The notes: generated from the sequence alone by a model not told the origin. Counted from the first letter of the stretch, positions 36,384-46,480 are shown. The stretch: DNA of 64,000 nt from Winogradskyella psychrotolerans RS-3 (GCF_000427335.1 NZ_ATMR01000095.1:62001-126000); one strand, 5' to 3'. Numbers and translations are program-made.

Positions 36384-38414
36384 ATGGCAGTCTTAAATAA
36401 ACCTTTCAATACACCATATAACACCGCCCCTTTTTCAGAAATAAAAACAGAAGATTATTTACCTGCTTTTAAAGAAGGTATAAAAAAAGCTAAATCTGAA
36501 ATTGATGCGATTACAGCAAACACCGAAGCACCAACTTTTGAAAACACTATTGAAGCCTTAGATTATTCTGGCGAAGAATTAGATCGTCTTTCCAGTATTT
36601 TCTTCAATTTGAACTCAGCTGAAACTAATGACGAGATTCAAAAAATAGCACAAGACGTTTCTCCTTTGCTTTCTGAATTCAGTAATGATATCACTTTAAA
36701 TGAAGACTTGTTCAAACGTGTAAAAGCGGTTTATGATTCTAAAGCTCGTTTAGATTTAACTACAGAACAAGAAACCCTTCTCGATAAAAAATACAAAGGA
36801 TTTTCTCGAAATGGCGCTAATTTACCTGAAGACAAAAAAGAAAAGCTTCGTGCTATTGATAAAGAATTAAGTCAATTAAAATTAAAATTCGGAGAACATA
36901 TTTTAGCAGAAACGAATAAATTTGAAATGCATCTTACTGACGAATCTGATCTTTCAGGTTTACCAGAAGGCGCCAAAGAAGCCGCGAAACAATTGGCAGA
37001 AAGTAAAGACAAAGACGGTTGGTTAATCACTTTAGATTACCCAAGTTATATTCCGTTTATGACTTATGCAGACAACAGAGCATTAAGAGAAGAATTGTCA
37101 AAAGCTTTTGGAAGAAAAGGATTTCAAAACGATGAGCTAGACAATCAAAACATTGTTCTCAAAATAGCGCAATTGCGTTTTGAGCGTGCTCAACTTTTAG
37201 GTTACAAAACACATGCTCACTTTGTATTGGAAGAGCGTATGGCAGAAACACCAGCAAAAGTAACGTCATTTTTAAACGAATTATTAGAAAAAGCAAAACC
37301 AGCTGCTAAGGATGAATTTGAAGAATTAGAAAGTTTTGCAAAAGAATTAGATGGTATTGACCAACTTCAAAAATGGGATTCTGGCTATTATTCTGAAAAG
37401 TTGAAACAAAAATTATTCGACTTGGACGACGAGCAATTAAAACCGTATTTTAAATTAGAAAATGTGATCAATGGTGCTTTTACGGTTGCTGAAAAATTAT
37501 TCGGACTACAATTTGAAGAAATTAATACTATCGATAAATATCACGACGACGTTTTAACTTACAAAGTTACTGATGCAGACGGTGAATTAGTATCCATCTT
37601 CTATGCTGACTTTTTCCCAAGAGCAGGAAAGCGTAACGGTGCATGGATGACGTCTTACAAACCTCAAATGATTAAAGATGGTAAAAACGAAAGACCACAC
37701 ATTTCTAACGTTTGTAATTTCACTAAACCAACAAAAAGCAAACCATCATTATTAACGTTTAATGAAGTTACAACGTTGTTTCATGAATTTGGTCACGCCT
37801 TACACGGTATGTTAGCCAACACCACGTATCCTAGCATATCTGGAACCAGTGTGTATTGGGATTTTGTTGAATTACCAAGTCAGGTGTTAGAAAACTGGTG
37901 TTACGAAAAAGAAGCTTTAGAGTTATTTGCTACACATTACGAAACAGGCGAAGTCATCCCAATGGAACTAGTTGAAAAAATAAAAGCCTCAGCAACGTTT
38001 CACGAAGGCATGCAAACCTTACGTCAATTAAGTTTTGGGTTGTTAGATATGTCGTGGCATGGTATTGATCCTTCAAACATTACAAATGTGAAGTCTCATG
38101 AAGTTGAAGCCTTTGGAGATACAAGTCTTTATCCTGATGTGGCAGAAAATTGTATGAGCACGTCGTTTTCGCATATTTTTCAAGGTGGTTATTCTTCTGG
38201 CTATTACAGTTACAAATGGGCAGAAGTTTTAGATGCAGATGCCTTTGAATATTTTAAAGAAGAAGGTATTTTCAATAAAACAGTAGCAGACAAGTTTAAA
38301 ACCTTTGTATTATCGCAAGGAGGTACCGACAATCCTATGACCTTATATAAAAAGTTTAGAGGACAAGAACCAAAACCTGAAGCCTTATTGAGACGTGCAG
38401 GTTTATTGAAATAA
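36384..38414 (+). CDS. M3 family oligopeptidase/peptidyl-dipeptidase
   Basis: 676 residues of the thimet oligopeptidase fold. The zinc motif TLFHEFGHALHGML starts at H467, followed by the GTSVYWDFVELPSQVLENW segment with the third ligand Glu, and a late HIFQGGYSSGYYSYKWAEV with substrate-binding Tyr residues. There is no signal peptide, so it trims short peptides in the cytoplasm, as Dcp or OpdA do. The length is typical (about 680). Confidence 0.94.
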   Translation: MAVLNKPFNTPYNTAPFSEIKTEDYLPAFKEGIKKAKSEIDAITANTEAPTFENTIEALDYSGEELDRLSSIFFNLNSAETNDEIQKIAQDVSPLLSEFSNDITLNEDLFKRVKAVYDSKARLDLTTEQETLLDKKYKGFSRNGANLPEDKKEKLRAIDKELSQLKLKFGEHILAETNKFEMHLTDESDLSGLPEGAKEAAKQLAESKDKDGWLITLDYPSYIPFMTYADNRALREELSKAFGRKGFQNDELDNQNIVLKIAQLRFERAQLLGYKTHAHFVLEERMAETPAKVTSFLNELLEKAKPAAKDEFEELESFAKELDGIDQLQKWDSGYYSEKLKQKLFDLDDEQLKPYFKLENVINGAFTVAEKLFGLQFEEINTIDKYHDDVLTYKVTDADGELVSIFYADFFPRAGKRNGAWMTSYKPQMIKDGKNERPHISNVCNFTKPTKSKPSLLTFNEVTTLFHEFGHALHGMLANTTYPSISGTSVYWDFVELPSQVLENWCYEKEALELFATHYETGEVIPMELVEKIKASATFHEGMQTLRQLSFGLLDMSWHGIDPSNITNVKSHEVEAFGDTSLYPDVAENCMSTSFSHIFQGGYSSGYYSYKWAEVLDADAFEYFKEEGIFNKTVADKFKTFVLSQGGTDNPMTLYKKFRGQEPKPEALLRRAGLLK

Positions 38415-38426
38415 AAATTAAGGTTT

Positions 38427-39224
38427 ATGCGTTCACTGTTTATGAGGTTATTAAAACTTATTGGACATATCGCAATCATTTTAGTTTTAACAGCAATCAC
38501 TCAAGTTGGAGGTATCATCTGGCTTCTTGCTGTTATTATTTCTTATAAAATCAAAAAGGGAAAACGTATTGTTTTCCCTTTACTTTACCTGCTATTCAAC
38601 CTCGTTATAATTCCACCAATTGCTTCTCATTTTGGAAGAGTAAAATTACCTTGGTTTGACAACAATTTAAAACCTCGAAATTGGTTTTATCCTTTAGCTT
38701 TTAGAAATTATGTGGATTCAGAATTAAAAGATGTGTTGAAAGATGCTGCTCATGTTTTGGGGTCATCAGACATTACAATCACTTATCTAGATGCTAATTT
38801 CCCTTTTATTGATGGCTTTCCTTTATTGCCGCATTTAAGTCATAATGACGGAAAAAAGATAGATTTATCGTTGATGTATTTAGACCACAATGGCATTTCC
38901 ACATCTAAAAAACCTTCAATCTCTGGTTATGGTGTTTATGCTAATACCGATAAAAATTACACCTCTAAATCTTGTTTAGATAAAGGCTATTGGCAATATG
39001 ACTTCACTAAGTATATAACGTTTGGAACCTTAAATGAATTAGAACTCGATAAAGAAAATACAGTACGCATAATTAATCAACTACTTTCAATTCCATCAGC
39101 TCAAAAACTATTTATTGAACCGCATCTTAAACAATCCTTGGGTTTAAGTTATCAATCAAAAATTAGATTTACAGGTTGCCAAGCTGTTAGACATGATGAT
39201 CATATTCATTTTCAAACAAAATAA
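38427..39224 (+). CDS. Membrane-anchored LAS-type (MepA/M15-like) metallopeptidase candidate
   Basis: 265 residues. Three hydrophobic segments (residues 8-36 and 49-66) are followed by a soluble domain with H139 and D146 in SHNDGKKIDL (H-x6-D) and a C-terminal RHDDHIHFQ (H259-x-H261). This is the zinc ligand pattern of LAS peptidases such as MepA (M74) and D-Ala-D-Ala peptidases (M15). It also carries two Cys (C183 and C251) that could pair. The inferred job is cutting peptidoglycan cross-links at the membrane surface. An alternative start is ATG 38442. It sits 12 bp behind the M3 peptidase. Confidence 0.65.
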   Translation: MRSLFMRLLKLIGHIAIILVLTAITQVGGIIWLLAVIISYKIKKGKRIVFPLLYLLFNLVIIPPIASHFGRVKLPWFDNNLKPRNWFYPLAFRNYVDSELKDVLKDAAHVLGSSDITITYLDANFPFIDGFPLLPHLSHNDGKKIDLSLMYLDHNGISTSKKPSISGYGVYANTDKNYTSKSCLDKGYWQYDFTKYITFGTLNELELDKENTVRIINQLLSIPSAQKLFIEPHLKQSLGLSYQSKIRFTGCQAVRHDDHIHFQTK

Positions 39225-39248
39225 ACTTTCAAAGATTACTGAAAGTTT
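39223..39248 (+). promoter_or_regulatory. Operator of the GbsR-like regulator gene
   Basis: AAACTTTCA-N8-TGAAAGTTT, perfect 9-bp arms, placed 11 bp upstream of the -7 box where the -33 region should be. An identical pair with identical spacing is at 39886-39911. Confidence 0.75.
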
Positions 39249-39259
39249 GAAAATTATCA

Positions 39260-39267
39260 TATATTTG
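39260..39267 (+). promoter_or_regulatory. -7 box of the GbsR-like regulator gene
   Basis: TATATTTG lies only 4 bp before the ATG at 39272. With the usual spacing the transcript would begin at or next to the start codon, so it would be leaderless or nearly so. Confidence 0.6.
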
Positions 39268-39271
39268 TAAT

Positions 39272-39775
39272 ATGGAATATCAAGAAGCAAAAGAGAAATT
39301 TATAAGTACTTGGGGAAGTTTAGGATCACTTTGGGGAATCAATAAAGCGATGGCCCAAATACAAGCATTGCTTTTTATTTCAACTCACCCCTTATCGATG
39401 GAAGACATTATGGAGGATCTTAAAATTTCGCGCGGTAACACAAGTATGAATTTAAGACAATTAATGGATTGGGGCATTGTCACTAAAGTATTGATTTCTG
39501 GTGAACGTAAAGAGTTTTTTACGACGGAAAAGGACGTTCAAGAATTAGCACGCACAGTTGCTAAAGAGCGCAGTCGAAGAGAAATCAGACCTGTGATTAA
39601 AGTTCTTGAAGAGGTCTCTACAATAAAAGATGATGGCACCGAAAAAACAAAAGAGCTCATTAAACAAACTAAGGCACTAAACCAATTAACGCAAGATTTA
39701 GACACGTTGATGAATAAGATGGTCAATCAAAAACAAAATTGGTTAACGAAGTCAGTTTTAAAACTAATGACATAG
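39272..39775 (+). CDS. GbsR/MarR family transcriptional regulator
   Basis: 167 residues. The N-terminal winged helix reads FISTWGSLGSLWGINKAMAQ, then HPLSMEDIMEDLKISRGNTS (recognition helix) and GIVTKVLISGERKEFFTTEKD (wing), as in GbsR-type regulators. The C-terminal part is a long coiled helix (KTKELIKQTKALNQLTQDLD) for dimerisation. The same AAACTTTCA-N8-TGAAAGTTT palindrome lies before this gene and before the next operon, so it probably regulates both. The ligand is unknown. Confidence 0.88.
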   Translation: MEYQEAKEKFISTWGSLGSLWGINKAMAQIQALLFISTHPLSMEDIMEDLKISRGNTSMNLRQLMDWGIVTKVLISGERKEFFTTEKDVQELARTVAKERSRREIRPVIKVLEEVSTIKDDGTEKTKELIKQTKALNQLTQDLDTLMNKMVNQKQNWLTKSVLKLMT

Positions 39776-39885
39776 CCGTAACTAAAATTTCAATAAAAAT
39801 ACCACCTCTTAAATGGATGTTCTATATGACAATTGAAAAGCAATAAACAAAAACATAGAAAATAGCATTTCTATTTTTTTAAACC

Positions 39886-39911
39886 AAACTTTCAATTTTT
39901 TCTGAAAGTTT
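39886..39911 (+). promoter_or_regulatory. Second GbsR-type operator, before the membrane/methyltransferase operon
   Basis: AAACTTTCA (39886-39894) and TGAAAGTTT (39903-39911), exact complements with an 8-base spacer, identical to the site at 39223. It lies 15 bp before the ATG at 39927 and just after a -7-like TATTTTTT (39872-39879). This is a repression position. Confidence 0.75.
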
Positions 39912-39926
39912 AAAAACAAAGAAAAC

Positions 39927-40259
39927 ATGAAACATTTTTATGATATTAACAAGTTGTTAATCTTGATTACCTCGTTCCTTTACTTGACTTTTTGGGGAGG
40001 TATTGCGGCACAAATTGTTTTAGGTATTATTCAAATCTTAATGAGTGTAACACTTATCGTTCATTTCAAAACGCTCTCTAAACTCGTTAAGAACTTATTT
40101 AAAGCTTATGTAATTACTACATTATCCTTTATTGTACTCTTTCGGATTATAGGTCATTTCGGAATTGGAGGATTCCAATTCATATTTCTATGGTTATTCC
40201 TTTCAATGGGTCTTGCCCTATTCCATCTCTATATCACTTATAAAATTAAATTATCATGA
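39927..40259 (+). CDS. Small membrane protein in the GbsR-controlled operon
   Basis: 110 residues, nearly all hydrophobic, with four predicted helices (LLILITSFLYLTFW, IVLGIIQILMSVTLIV, YVITTLSFIVLFRII, FIFLWLFLSMGLALFHLY). There is no catalytic motif and no family that I recognise. The last codon overlaps the next start in ATGA. The first gene of a three-gene operon under the operator at 39886. Confidence 0.75.
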   Translation: MKHFYDINKLLILITSFLYLTFWGGIAAQIVLGIIQILMSVTLIVHFKTLSKLVKNLFKAYVITTLSFIVLFRIIGHFGIGGFQFIFLWLFLSMGLALFHLYITYKIKLS

Positions 40260-40689
40260 AAATACAAATTCCAAATTGGTTAATTATTCTAGGTGGCTGT
40301 GGACAAATATTCACGGCATTAATTTATCCTTATATAAGACATAAAGTTTTTGATTGGTATAATGATGTGAAACAACTAAAACCTTTAAATCAAGAAATCG
40401 CAAAAACGTATGGCAGATATATTCAAGGTTTAAATTTTCTTTTGGATTAATTGCTATCGTAATACCCACTGATTTAAAAAACGGATCAAACTTAGCTATT
40501 GCATTAACTGGACTTATTGCAGCATACTGGGTTGGAAAAGTCGCTACGCAAATTGCTTATTATCCCATGTATCAAATACCTCAGAAATTAATTTTTAAGA
40601 TCGGTAGTTATTTCATGAATACTTTGTTTACACTATTTGCTGTGGTTTACACGTGGTTATTAATTACAAATCTTAGTTCAATCTTTTAA
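40256..40689 (+). pseudogene. Membrane protein in the GbsR-controlled operon, frameshifted
   Basis: The frame from 40256 stops at 40450 after 64 residues (NWLIILGGCGQIFTALIYPY ... GRYIQGLNF). If one T is added to the T4 run before the C at about 40440, it continues SFGLIAIVIPTDLKNG through three hydrophobic segments to a TAA at 40687-40689. The restored protein has 144 residues and four helices. It is translationally coupled to the preceding gene (ATGA). Function unknown, but both small membrane proteins accompany a methyltransferase. Confidence 0.65.
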
Positions 40690-40699
40690 ATGTACTATC

Positions 40700-41578
40700 A
40701 TGAACACACAAGCACTACCTATTAACAACTATTCTGAAAGAAACAAAATAGAAATGATAGATTTCTATAACGAAGCCTCAGAAGATTACGAATTTTGGAG
40801 TCAAGATTTCAATATGCATTTCGGTTATTACGCCCCATTTAAAACTAATCCTTTTAAACGCGACAGCATGCTTAACCAAATGAACGCTCAGGTTATAAAA
40901 CGACTTCAAATAAAAGATAAAAAACATAGACTCATCGATTTAGGTTGTGGTATGGGCGGCACTATGCGCTATGCTTTAAACCAACATCAAAATCTGATTA
41001 CTTATGGAGTCACCCTTTCTGATTTTCAAGTGAAACATGGCAATGACTTATTACAAGGAAAAAATGGTATTATTATAAAAGAAAACTATAACAACACCTC
41101 TTTTCAATCTAATTCCTTTGATTCGGCTGTAGCTATAGAAAGCTTTTGCCATTCCGGACATGGAGAAAATTCATTAAAAGAAGCTTATCGAATTTTAAAA
41201 CCAGGAGGAAAACTAGTCATCGCTGATGCCTTTTTAAAAAAAGAACAATCAGAACTTTGCAAAGGTGCTAAATATGCTTACCACAATTTATGCGATCATT
41301 GGAGTCTTGAGAAACTAGAAACCCATACCGCTATAAAACTTAAATTACAAGACTTAGGTTTCTGTAACATTAAAATTGAGGATGCCTCATATAGAGTCGC
41401 ACCGTCTGTATTACATGTACCATTTGCGATTACAGGATTTATTCTAAAAAAACTACTGAGTTTTAAATCTGTAAAACGTGAAAGTCTTCATAATCTAAAA
41501 GGGTCATTCTTCGCTTTAATGACCGGTTTACACATGAAGAATTTTGGGTATTATATAATAACTGCAGCAAAAAAATGA
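40700..41578 (+). CDS. SAM-dependent methyltransferase (sterol/tocopherol C-methyltransferase-like)
   Basis: 292 residues. The start NMHFGYYAPF recalls the SMT/tocopherol methyltransferase entry motif, and motif I is LIDLGCGMGGTMRYA (78-92). FDSAVAIESFCHSGHGENSLKEAYRILKPGGKL is the motif II/III region. The C-terminal part has hydrophobic helices (FAITGFILKKLLSF) that could face a membrane lipid. I infer methylation of a small lipophilic substrate. It is the third gene behind the GbsR-type operator, with two small membrane proteins upstream. Confidence 0.85.
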   Translation: MNTQALPINNYSERNKIEMIDFYNEASEDYEFWSQDFNMHFGYYAPFKTNPFKRDSMLNQMNAQVIKRLQIKDKKHRLIDLGCGMGGTMRYALNQHQNLITYGVTLSDFQVKHGNDLLQGKNGIIIKENYNNTSFQSNSFDSAVAIESFCHSGHGENSLKEAYRILKPGGKLVIADAFLKKEQSELCKGAKYAYHNLCDHWSLEKLETHTAIKLKLQDLGFCNIKIEDASYRVAPSVLHVPFAITGFILKKLLSFKSVKRESLHNLKGSFFALMTGLHMKNFGYYIITAAKK

Positions 41579-41645
41579 TAAAATATACATCCTATGTTAT
41601 TTCAGTTTAATTTTTAGAACTAAATAATATTTCAAATTTTTAACC

Positions 41646-41653
41646 TATTTTTG
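41646..41653 (+). promoter_or_regulatory. -7 box for the sigma factor gene
   Basis: TATTTTTG, 21 bp before the ATG at 41675. Confidence 0.6.
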
Positions 41654-41674
41654 AATCAGCAATGAAATTGAACA

Positions 41675-42232
41675 ATGCCTAAGCATCAAATAGACCCAAA
41701 TACTTGGGTAAAATCATATTCAGATTATTTATTTAATTACACGATTACTCGTGTTAATAGCAGAGAAATTGCCCAAGATTTAATATCTGAAACATTTTTA
41801 GCTGGCCTTAAATCCATGAAAAATTTCAAGGGAGAAGCGAGCGAACGCACATGGCTAATTTCGATTTTAAAGCGTAAAATTATTGATCATTACCGAAAAA
41901 TAAATTCTAACAAAGGTAAAGCTGAAGTTAGAATGACTTATAACAGTGACACAGATACTGAAGGTGATTGGTTAGAAGAACGCGTAGCAGACACTAATGA
42001 TAAGACTGCTGAAGACAATTTAGTAAATTCAGAATTAGGAGATGCTATCTACAATTGTTTAGGAAAATTACCAGAAAAACAAGCTGACGTTTTTAAGATG
42101 AAAACCATTTTAGGTTATGATACAGAAACCATTTGTAATGATTTGGATATTACTGCGTCTAACCTATGGGTTATTATACACAGAGCCCGAACTGCATTAG
42201 CAGAATGCATGCAAGATAATTGGTATAAATAA
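41675..42232 (+). CDS. ECF-type sigma-70 family RNA polymerase sigma factor
   Basis: 185 residues. Region 2 is SRE-IAQDLISETFLAGLKSMKNF with KGEASERTWLISILKRKIIDHYRK, and region 4 is LGKLPEKQADVFKMKTILGYDTETICNDLDI followed by ASNLWVIIHRARTALAECM. There is no region 1 or 3, so it is an extracytoplasmic-function type. It is followed 25 bp later by a small cysteine-containing protein that looks like its anti-sigma factor. The signal is unknown. Confidence 0.93.
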   Translation: MPKHQIDPNTWVKSYSDYLFNYTITRVNSREIAQDLISETFLAGLKSMKNFKGEASERTWLISILKRKIIDHYRKINSNKGKAEVRMTYNSDTDTEGDWLEERVADTNDKTAEDNLVNSELGDAIYNCLGKLPEKQADVFKMKTILGYDTETICNDLDITASNLWVIIHRARTALAECMQDNWYK

Positions 42233-42257
42233 TATTCCGTTTACAAGGACATTAAAG

Positions 42258-42521
42258 ATGAAAAAAAGTTTTTTATTTATAAGCTGTGATGAAGCAAAAC
42301 ATATTTGTGATAAAGCACAATATGATGAGGCTTCTACTTGGGAACAATTCAAACTAAGATTACGTCTTGTGTATTGTCACATTACAAAGAAGTATTCTAG
42401 CAACAACACTAAACTATCCCAAACCATAGAAAAATCAAAAGTTCAGTGTCTCAAAACTGAAGAACTCAATAAGCTTCAATCACAATTTGATAAAGAATTA
42501 GCGAAGCAACAACAAGATTAA
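42258..42521 (+). CDS. Putative anti-sigma factor, small cysteine-rich protein
   Basis: 87 residues without a membrane helix. It begins with SCDEAKHICDKAQYDEASTW and has LVYCHITKKYSSNN, the layout of small flavobacterial zinc-type anti-sigma proteins (S-C-x-E-A ... C-D ... W ... C). One of the usual paired Cys seems replaced by His (YCHI), which can still bind zinc. The position after the sigma factor supports the role. Its last 24 bp overlap the converging UbiA-like gene. Confidence 0.7.
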   Translation: MKKSFLFISCDEAKHICDKAQYDEASTWEQFKLRLRLVYCHITKKYSSNNTKLSQTIEKSKVQCLKTEELNKLQSQFDKELAKQQQD

Positions 42522-43334
42522 TAGCCAAATAATAGGTAAACCTTCTACCCAAAACGCACTAAAATATTTTGATTGATTTTTGTTTGAAAGGAGTAAAAAC
42601 AATAATGTAATAACTGTAATTATTACGATTGCAATTATTGATTCCTCTAGCAATTCATCTTTAAAAAATTCTAATATCAAAAAAGCAGCTAAAAGCACAA
42701 CACCTATAATTTTAGTTTTTTTGACTCCTATTTTTTGAGGAATTGTTGCTAATTTTAAATTATCATAATTTAGATCTCTAATCTCAAACGGCAGCATTAA
42801 TATAAGTACATAACAAAACCGCTGAACACCTATAATTACACTATCAGAATTTATAAAAACATCATTATTCAATAGTGGTAATAACACCGTTGTAAACGTC
42901 CATATCAATGCAATAAGATAAACTTTCAAACCACTGACTTGCCGTAAGTTCTTATGGTCATCAAACAAATATTTTTTTGGTACCATTATAGGAATGGCAT
43001 AAAAGAATGTAATAACTCCAAGAATAACGATAAGCATTAAGGCATCAGCCTCTAGCATTAGCACATAATAACACATGGCTAAAAAAGCTATAAAAGAAAA
43101 CACTTGTAATGCTTTTAACCAACTTGCCAAACTGCGATGATGAAACTTAACGATTCCAAAATATTTCACAAAATTATAACCCGTTATTGTCGCAAAAAAA
43201 ACAAAACTTAAAAGAGATTTATCACAATCAATATTCATCTCTATTAATGTTACCCATGCCAAGGAACATGTGGCTAATGCGACATGAATACTACTATTTA
43301 AATAAAAGTTGAAGATGCGTTTTAAAACTTCCAT
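42498..43334 (-). CDS. UbiA-like prenyltransferase-family membrane protein
   Basis: 278 residues with eight to nine hydrophobic helices. The late EIRDLNYDNLKLATIPQKIG resembles the second Asp-rich loop of UbiA-type prenyltransferases (D-x-x-x-D). The first loop, normally N-D-x-x-D, is degenerate here (TITGYNFVKYFG), so enzymatic activity is uncertain. It lies divergent to gcvP, an arrangement I recall from other flavobacteria. The -7 box 4 bp before the ATG suggests a leaderless transcript. Confidence 0.75.
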   Translation of the reverse strand: MEVLKRIFNFYLNSSIHVALATCSLAWVTLIEMNIDCDKSLLSFVFFATITGYNFVKYFGIVKFHHRSLASWLKALQVFSFIAFLAMCYYVLMLEADALMLIVILGVITFFYAIPIMVPKKYLFDDHKNLRQVSGLKVYLIALIWTFTTVLLPLLNNDVFINSDSVIIGVQRFCYVLILMLPFEIRDLNYDNLKLATIPQKIGVKKTKIIGVVLLAAFLILEFFKDELLEESIIAIVIITVITLLFLLLSNKNQSKYFSAFWVEGLPIIWLLILLLLR

Positions 43335-43338
43335 ACAG

Positions 43339-43346
43339 CAAAAGTA
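43339..43346 (-). promoter_or_regulatory. -7 box for the UbiA-like gene (minus strand)
   Basis: On the minus strand TACTTTTG, 4 bp before the ATG at 43334. Like the GbsR-type gene, this predicts a leaderless message. Confidence 0.6.
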
Positions 43347-43420
43347 GGGATTGTGTTAATAACCTCTAACATCGGTTAAAAACTTTAGCATTCCTTAACT
43401 AAAAAATTAGGCTAAATCCT

Positions 43421-43428
43421 TACTTTTG
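43421..43428 (+). promoter_or_regulatory. -7 box for gcvP
   Basis: TACTTTTG, 27 bp before the gcvP ATG. It is divergent from the UbiA-like promoter 75 bp away. Confidence 0.65.
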
Positions 43429-43455
43429 CAGAACTAAATAAATCATTTTTTTTTA

Positions 43456-46305
43456 ATGGATACTACTTCTTTTGCACTCAGACATATTGGCCCAAATTCA
43501 GACGACCAACAAGCCATGCTAGACACAATTGGTGTTAAAAGCATAACTCAATTAATTGCTGAAACTATTCCCGATAACATTCGATTAGATCACGATTTAA
43601 ATCTCGATGCTGCCCTGAGTGAGCAAGAGTACCTCAGCCATATCAATGAGCTCTCACAACGTAATAAAATTTATAAAACGTACATTGGTTTAGGGTATTA
43701 CCCAACTAATTTACCTGCAGTAATACAACGTAATGTATTAGAAAACCCAGGTTGGTATACAGCTTACACACCTTATCAAGCAGAAATTGCACAAGGTCGA
43801 TTAGAAGCCTTATTGAATTTCCAAACTATGATTATTGATTTAACAGGAATGGAAATTGCCAATGCCTCTCTTTTGGATGAAAGTACGGCTGCAGCGGAAG
43901 CTATGGCATTATTATTTGCGATTAGAGATCGTGGTCAAAAGAAAGCCAATGTCAATAAATTCTTTGTTTCAGATTTAGTTTTACCACAAACTATCGATTT
44001 ACTTGAAACTAGAGCGAATCCCATAGGCATTGAATTAGTCATTGGTAACGAAACGGAATATAATCTTTCAGACGAATATTTTGGAGCCTTAGTTCAATAT
44101 CCAGCCAAAAATGGTCAGATTACAGATATTAAATCATTTATAGAACAAGCAAACGCTAAAAATATTAAAGTTGCTGTTGCAGCTGATATTTTAAGTTTAG
44201 TTAAACTTGAAGCTCCAGGGAAATTTGGTGCAGACGTTGTGATTGGTACAACACAACGTTTCGGAATACCAATGGGTTACGGAGGTCCACATGCCGCTTA
44301 TTTTGCAACAAAAGACGCTTATAAACGTGATGTTCCTGGTCGTATTATCGGAGTAACAAAAGACGTTACTGGTAATAGAGCTTTGCGAATGGCACTACAA
44401 ACTAGAGAGCAACATATTAAACGCGATAAAGCAACATCAAATATCTGTACTGCCCAAGTTCTTTTAGCGGTGATGGCAGGTATGTATGCTGTTTATCATG
44501 GCCCTAAAGGTTTAACTTTTATTGCCGATAAAGTTAAAGATTCAGCCTCAACTCTAGCTAATGCTTTAGAACAATTAGGATTAGAACAAGTAAACTCTCA
44601 TTACTTTGATACCATTCAGATAAAAGCAGATGCTGTTAAAGTAAAATACGAAGCTGAGAAAAATGAAGTTAATTTTCATTATCCAGATACGAATACGGTT
44701 ACTATAGCTTTAAACGAAACCACTACTATTTCTGACTTAAATGATATTATTTCAATTTTTGAAAAGGTAACAGGAAAAGCAACAGATAAAATTGAATCTA
44801 TTTCAACGAACGAAACGATTCCTTCACACCTGAAACGTCAATCTGAATTTTTAAGTTTTGATGTCTTTAATACCTATCATTCTGAAACGGAATTAATGCG
44901 TTACATTAAACGTTTAGAGCGTAAAGATTTAGCATTAAACCATTCTATGATTTCATTAGGGTCTTGTACCATGAAATTAAATGCGGCTTCAGAAATGTTA
45001 CCATTAAGTTGGCCAAGTTGGGGAAATATGCATCCATTTGTACCTTCTGACCAAGCAACGGGTTACAAACTAATGTTAAAAGCATTAGAGAATCAGTTAT
45101 CAGAAATCACTGGTTTTGCAGCGACCTCACTTCAACCAAACTCTGGTGCACAAGGAGAATTTGCTGGATTAATGGTTATTAAAGCGTACCATGAATCTCG
45201 TGGAGATCACCATAGAAACATCTGTTTAATTCCATCATCTGCACACGGAACAAATCCTGCAAGTGCTGTTATGGCTGGTATGAAAGTCGTAGTTACTAAA
45301 GCATCAGAAAATGGAAATATAGATGTTGACGATTTAAGAGAAAAAGCAGAATTGCATAAAGATAATCTTTCGGCCATCATGGTAACGTACCCTTCTACAC
45401 ATGGGGTTTACGAATCTGCCATTAAAGAAATCACACAGATTATTCACGATAACGGAGGTCAAGTTTATATGGATGGTGCCAACATGAACGCTCAAGTCGG
45501 TTTAACAAACCCAGGAAATATTGGAGCTGATGTTTGTCACTTAAATTTACACAAAACCTTTGCTATTCCTCATGGAGGTGGTGGACCTGGAGTTGGACCA
45601 ATTTGCGTTGCAAAACAATTAGTACCATTCTTACCAGGAAACCCAATCATAAAAACTGGTGGTCACCAAGCGATTACAGCTATTTCAGGCGCACCTTTTG
45701 GGTCTTCCTTAGTATGTCTTATCTCTTATGGTTATATCAAAATGCTAGGCTATAGAGGATTGAAAAAAGCCACCGAAGTTGCCATTCTAAATGCCAATTA
45801 TATTAAAGAACGTTTAAGTGAATATTATCCAACTCTATATTCTGGAGAAAACGGTAGAGCTGCCCACGAGATGATTATTGATTGTCGAGATTTTAAAGCC
45901 AATGGTATTGAAGTTACAGACATTGCAAAACGTCTGATGGATTACGGATTCCATGCACCAACAGTATCATTCCCTGTAGCAGGAACCATGATGATTGAAC
46001 CTACTGAAAGTGAAAGTAAAGCTGAAATGGATCGTTTTTGTGATGCCATGATTTCAATTCGAAAAGAAATTGATGCCTCTTCTAAAGACGAATCCAATAA
46101 CATGCTAAAAAATGCACCTCACACCTTAGGTATGCTTACTGCTGACGAATGGACATTACCATACAGTAGAGAGGCTGCAGCATTTCCATTAGATTTTGTG
46201 AGAGATAATAAATTTTGGCCAAGTGTGAGGCGTGTAGATGATGCCTATGGAGATCGAAATCTAATATGTAGTTGTGCTCCAATTGAAGCTTATATGGATG
46301 CTTAA
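43456..46305 (+). CDS. gcvP: Glycine dehydrogenase (decarboxylating), P-protein
   Basis: 949 residues, the size of the fused homodimeric P-protein. It contains a degenerate first half with [18 protein letters not shown] and a second half with the PLP lysine K700 in [18 protein letters not shown]. Motifs [13 protein letters not shown] and [11 protein letters not shown] are also typical. P-protein decarboxylates glycine and passes the aminomethyl group to lipoylated H-protein. The other glycine cleavage genes are not in this window. A strong terminator follows. Confidence 0.97.
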   Translation: MDTTSFALRHIGPNSDDQQAMLDTIGVKSITQLIAETIPDNIRLDHDLNLDAALSEQEYLSHINELSQRNKIYKTYIGLGYYPTNLPAVIQRNVLENPGWYTAYTPYQAEIAQGRLEALLNFQTMIIDLTGMEIANASLLDESTAAAEAMALLFAIRDRGQKKANVNKFFVSDLVLPQTIDLLETRANPIGIELVIGNETEYNLSDEYFGALVQYPAKNGQITDIKSFIEQANAKNIKVAVAADILSLVKLEAPGKFGADVVIGTTQRFGIPMGYGGPHAAYFATKDAYKRDVPGRIIGVTKDVTGNRALRMALQTREQHIKRDKATSNICTAQVLLAVMAGMYAVYHGPKGLTFIADKVKDSASTLANALEQLGLEQVNSHYFDTIQIKADAVKVKYEAEKNEVNFHYPDTNTVTIALNETTTISDLNDIISIFEKVTGKATDKIESISTNETIPSHLKRQSEFLSFDVFNTYHSETELMRYIKRLERKDLALNHSMISLGSCTMKLNAASEMLPLSWPSWGNMHPFVPSDQATGYKLMLKALENQLSEITGFAATSLQPNSGAQGEFAGLMVIKAYHESRGDHHRNICLIPSSAHGTNPASAVMAGMKVVVTKASENGNIDVDDLREKAELHKDNLSAIMVTYPSTHGVYESAIKEITQIIHDNGGQVYMDGANMNAQVGLTNPGNIGADVCHLNLHKTFAIPHGGGGPGVGPICVAKQLVPFLPGNPIIKTGGHQAITAISGAPFGSSLVCLISYGYIKMLGYRGLKKATEVAILNANYIKERLSEYYPTLYSGENGRAAHEMIIDCRDFKANGIEVTDIAKRLMDYGFHAPTVSFPVAGTMMIEPTESESKAEMDRFCDAMISIRKEIDASSKDESNNMLKNAPHTLGMLTADEWTLPYSREAAAFPLDFVRDNKFWPSVRRVDDAYGDRNLICSCAPIEAYMDA

Positions 46306-46325
46306 TTTTAATAGATAAATATTTT

Positions 46326-46358
46326 AAAAAAAAGTATTCAATATGAATACTTTTTTTT
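46326..46358 (+). terminator. Intrinsic terminator of gcvP
   Basis: A8-GTATTC (46326-46339) pairs with GAATAC-T8 (46345-46358). Confidence 0.85.
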
Positions 46359-46480
46359 GGTTATTTATCCATTATAGACGGCTATAATTATGAATTCTTT
46401 AAAAATTACTGCTTTAGAACTGTAAATTATAAAAATGTATATATTATTAATTAGTTTCGTAACTATGAAAACAATTAGCG

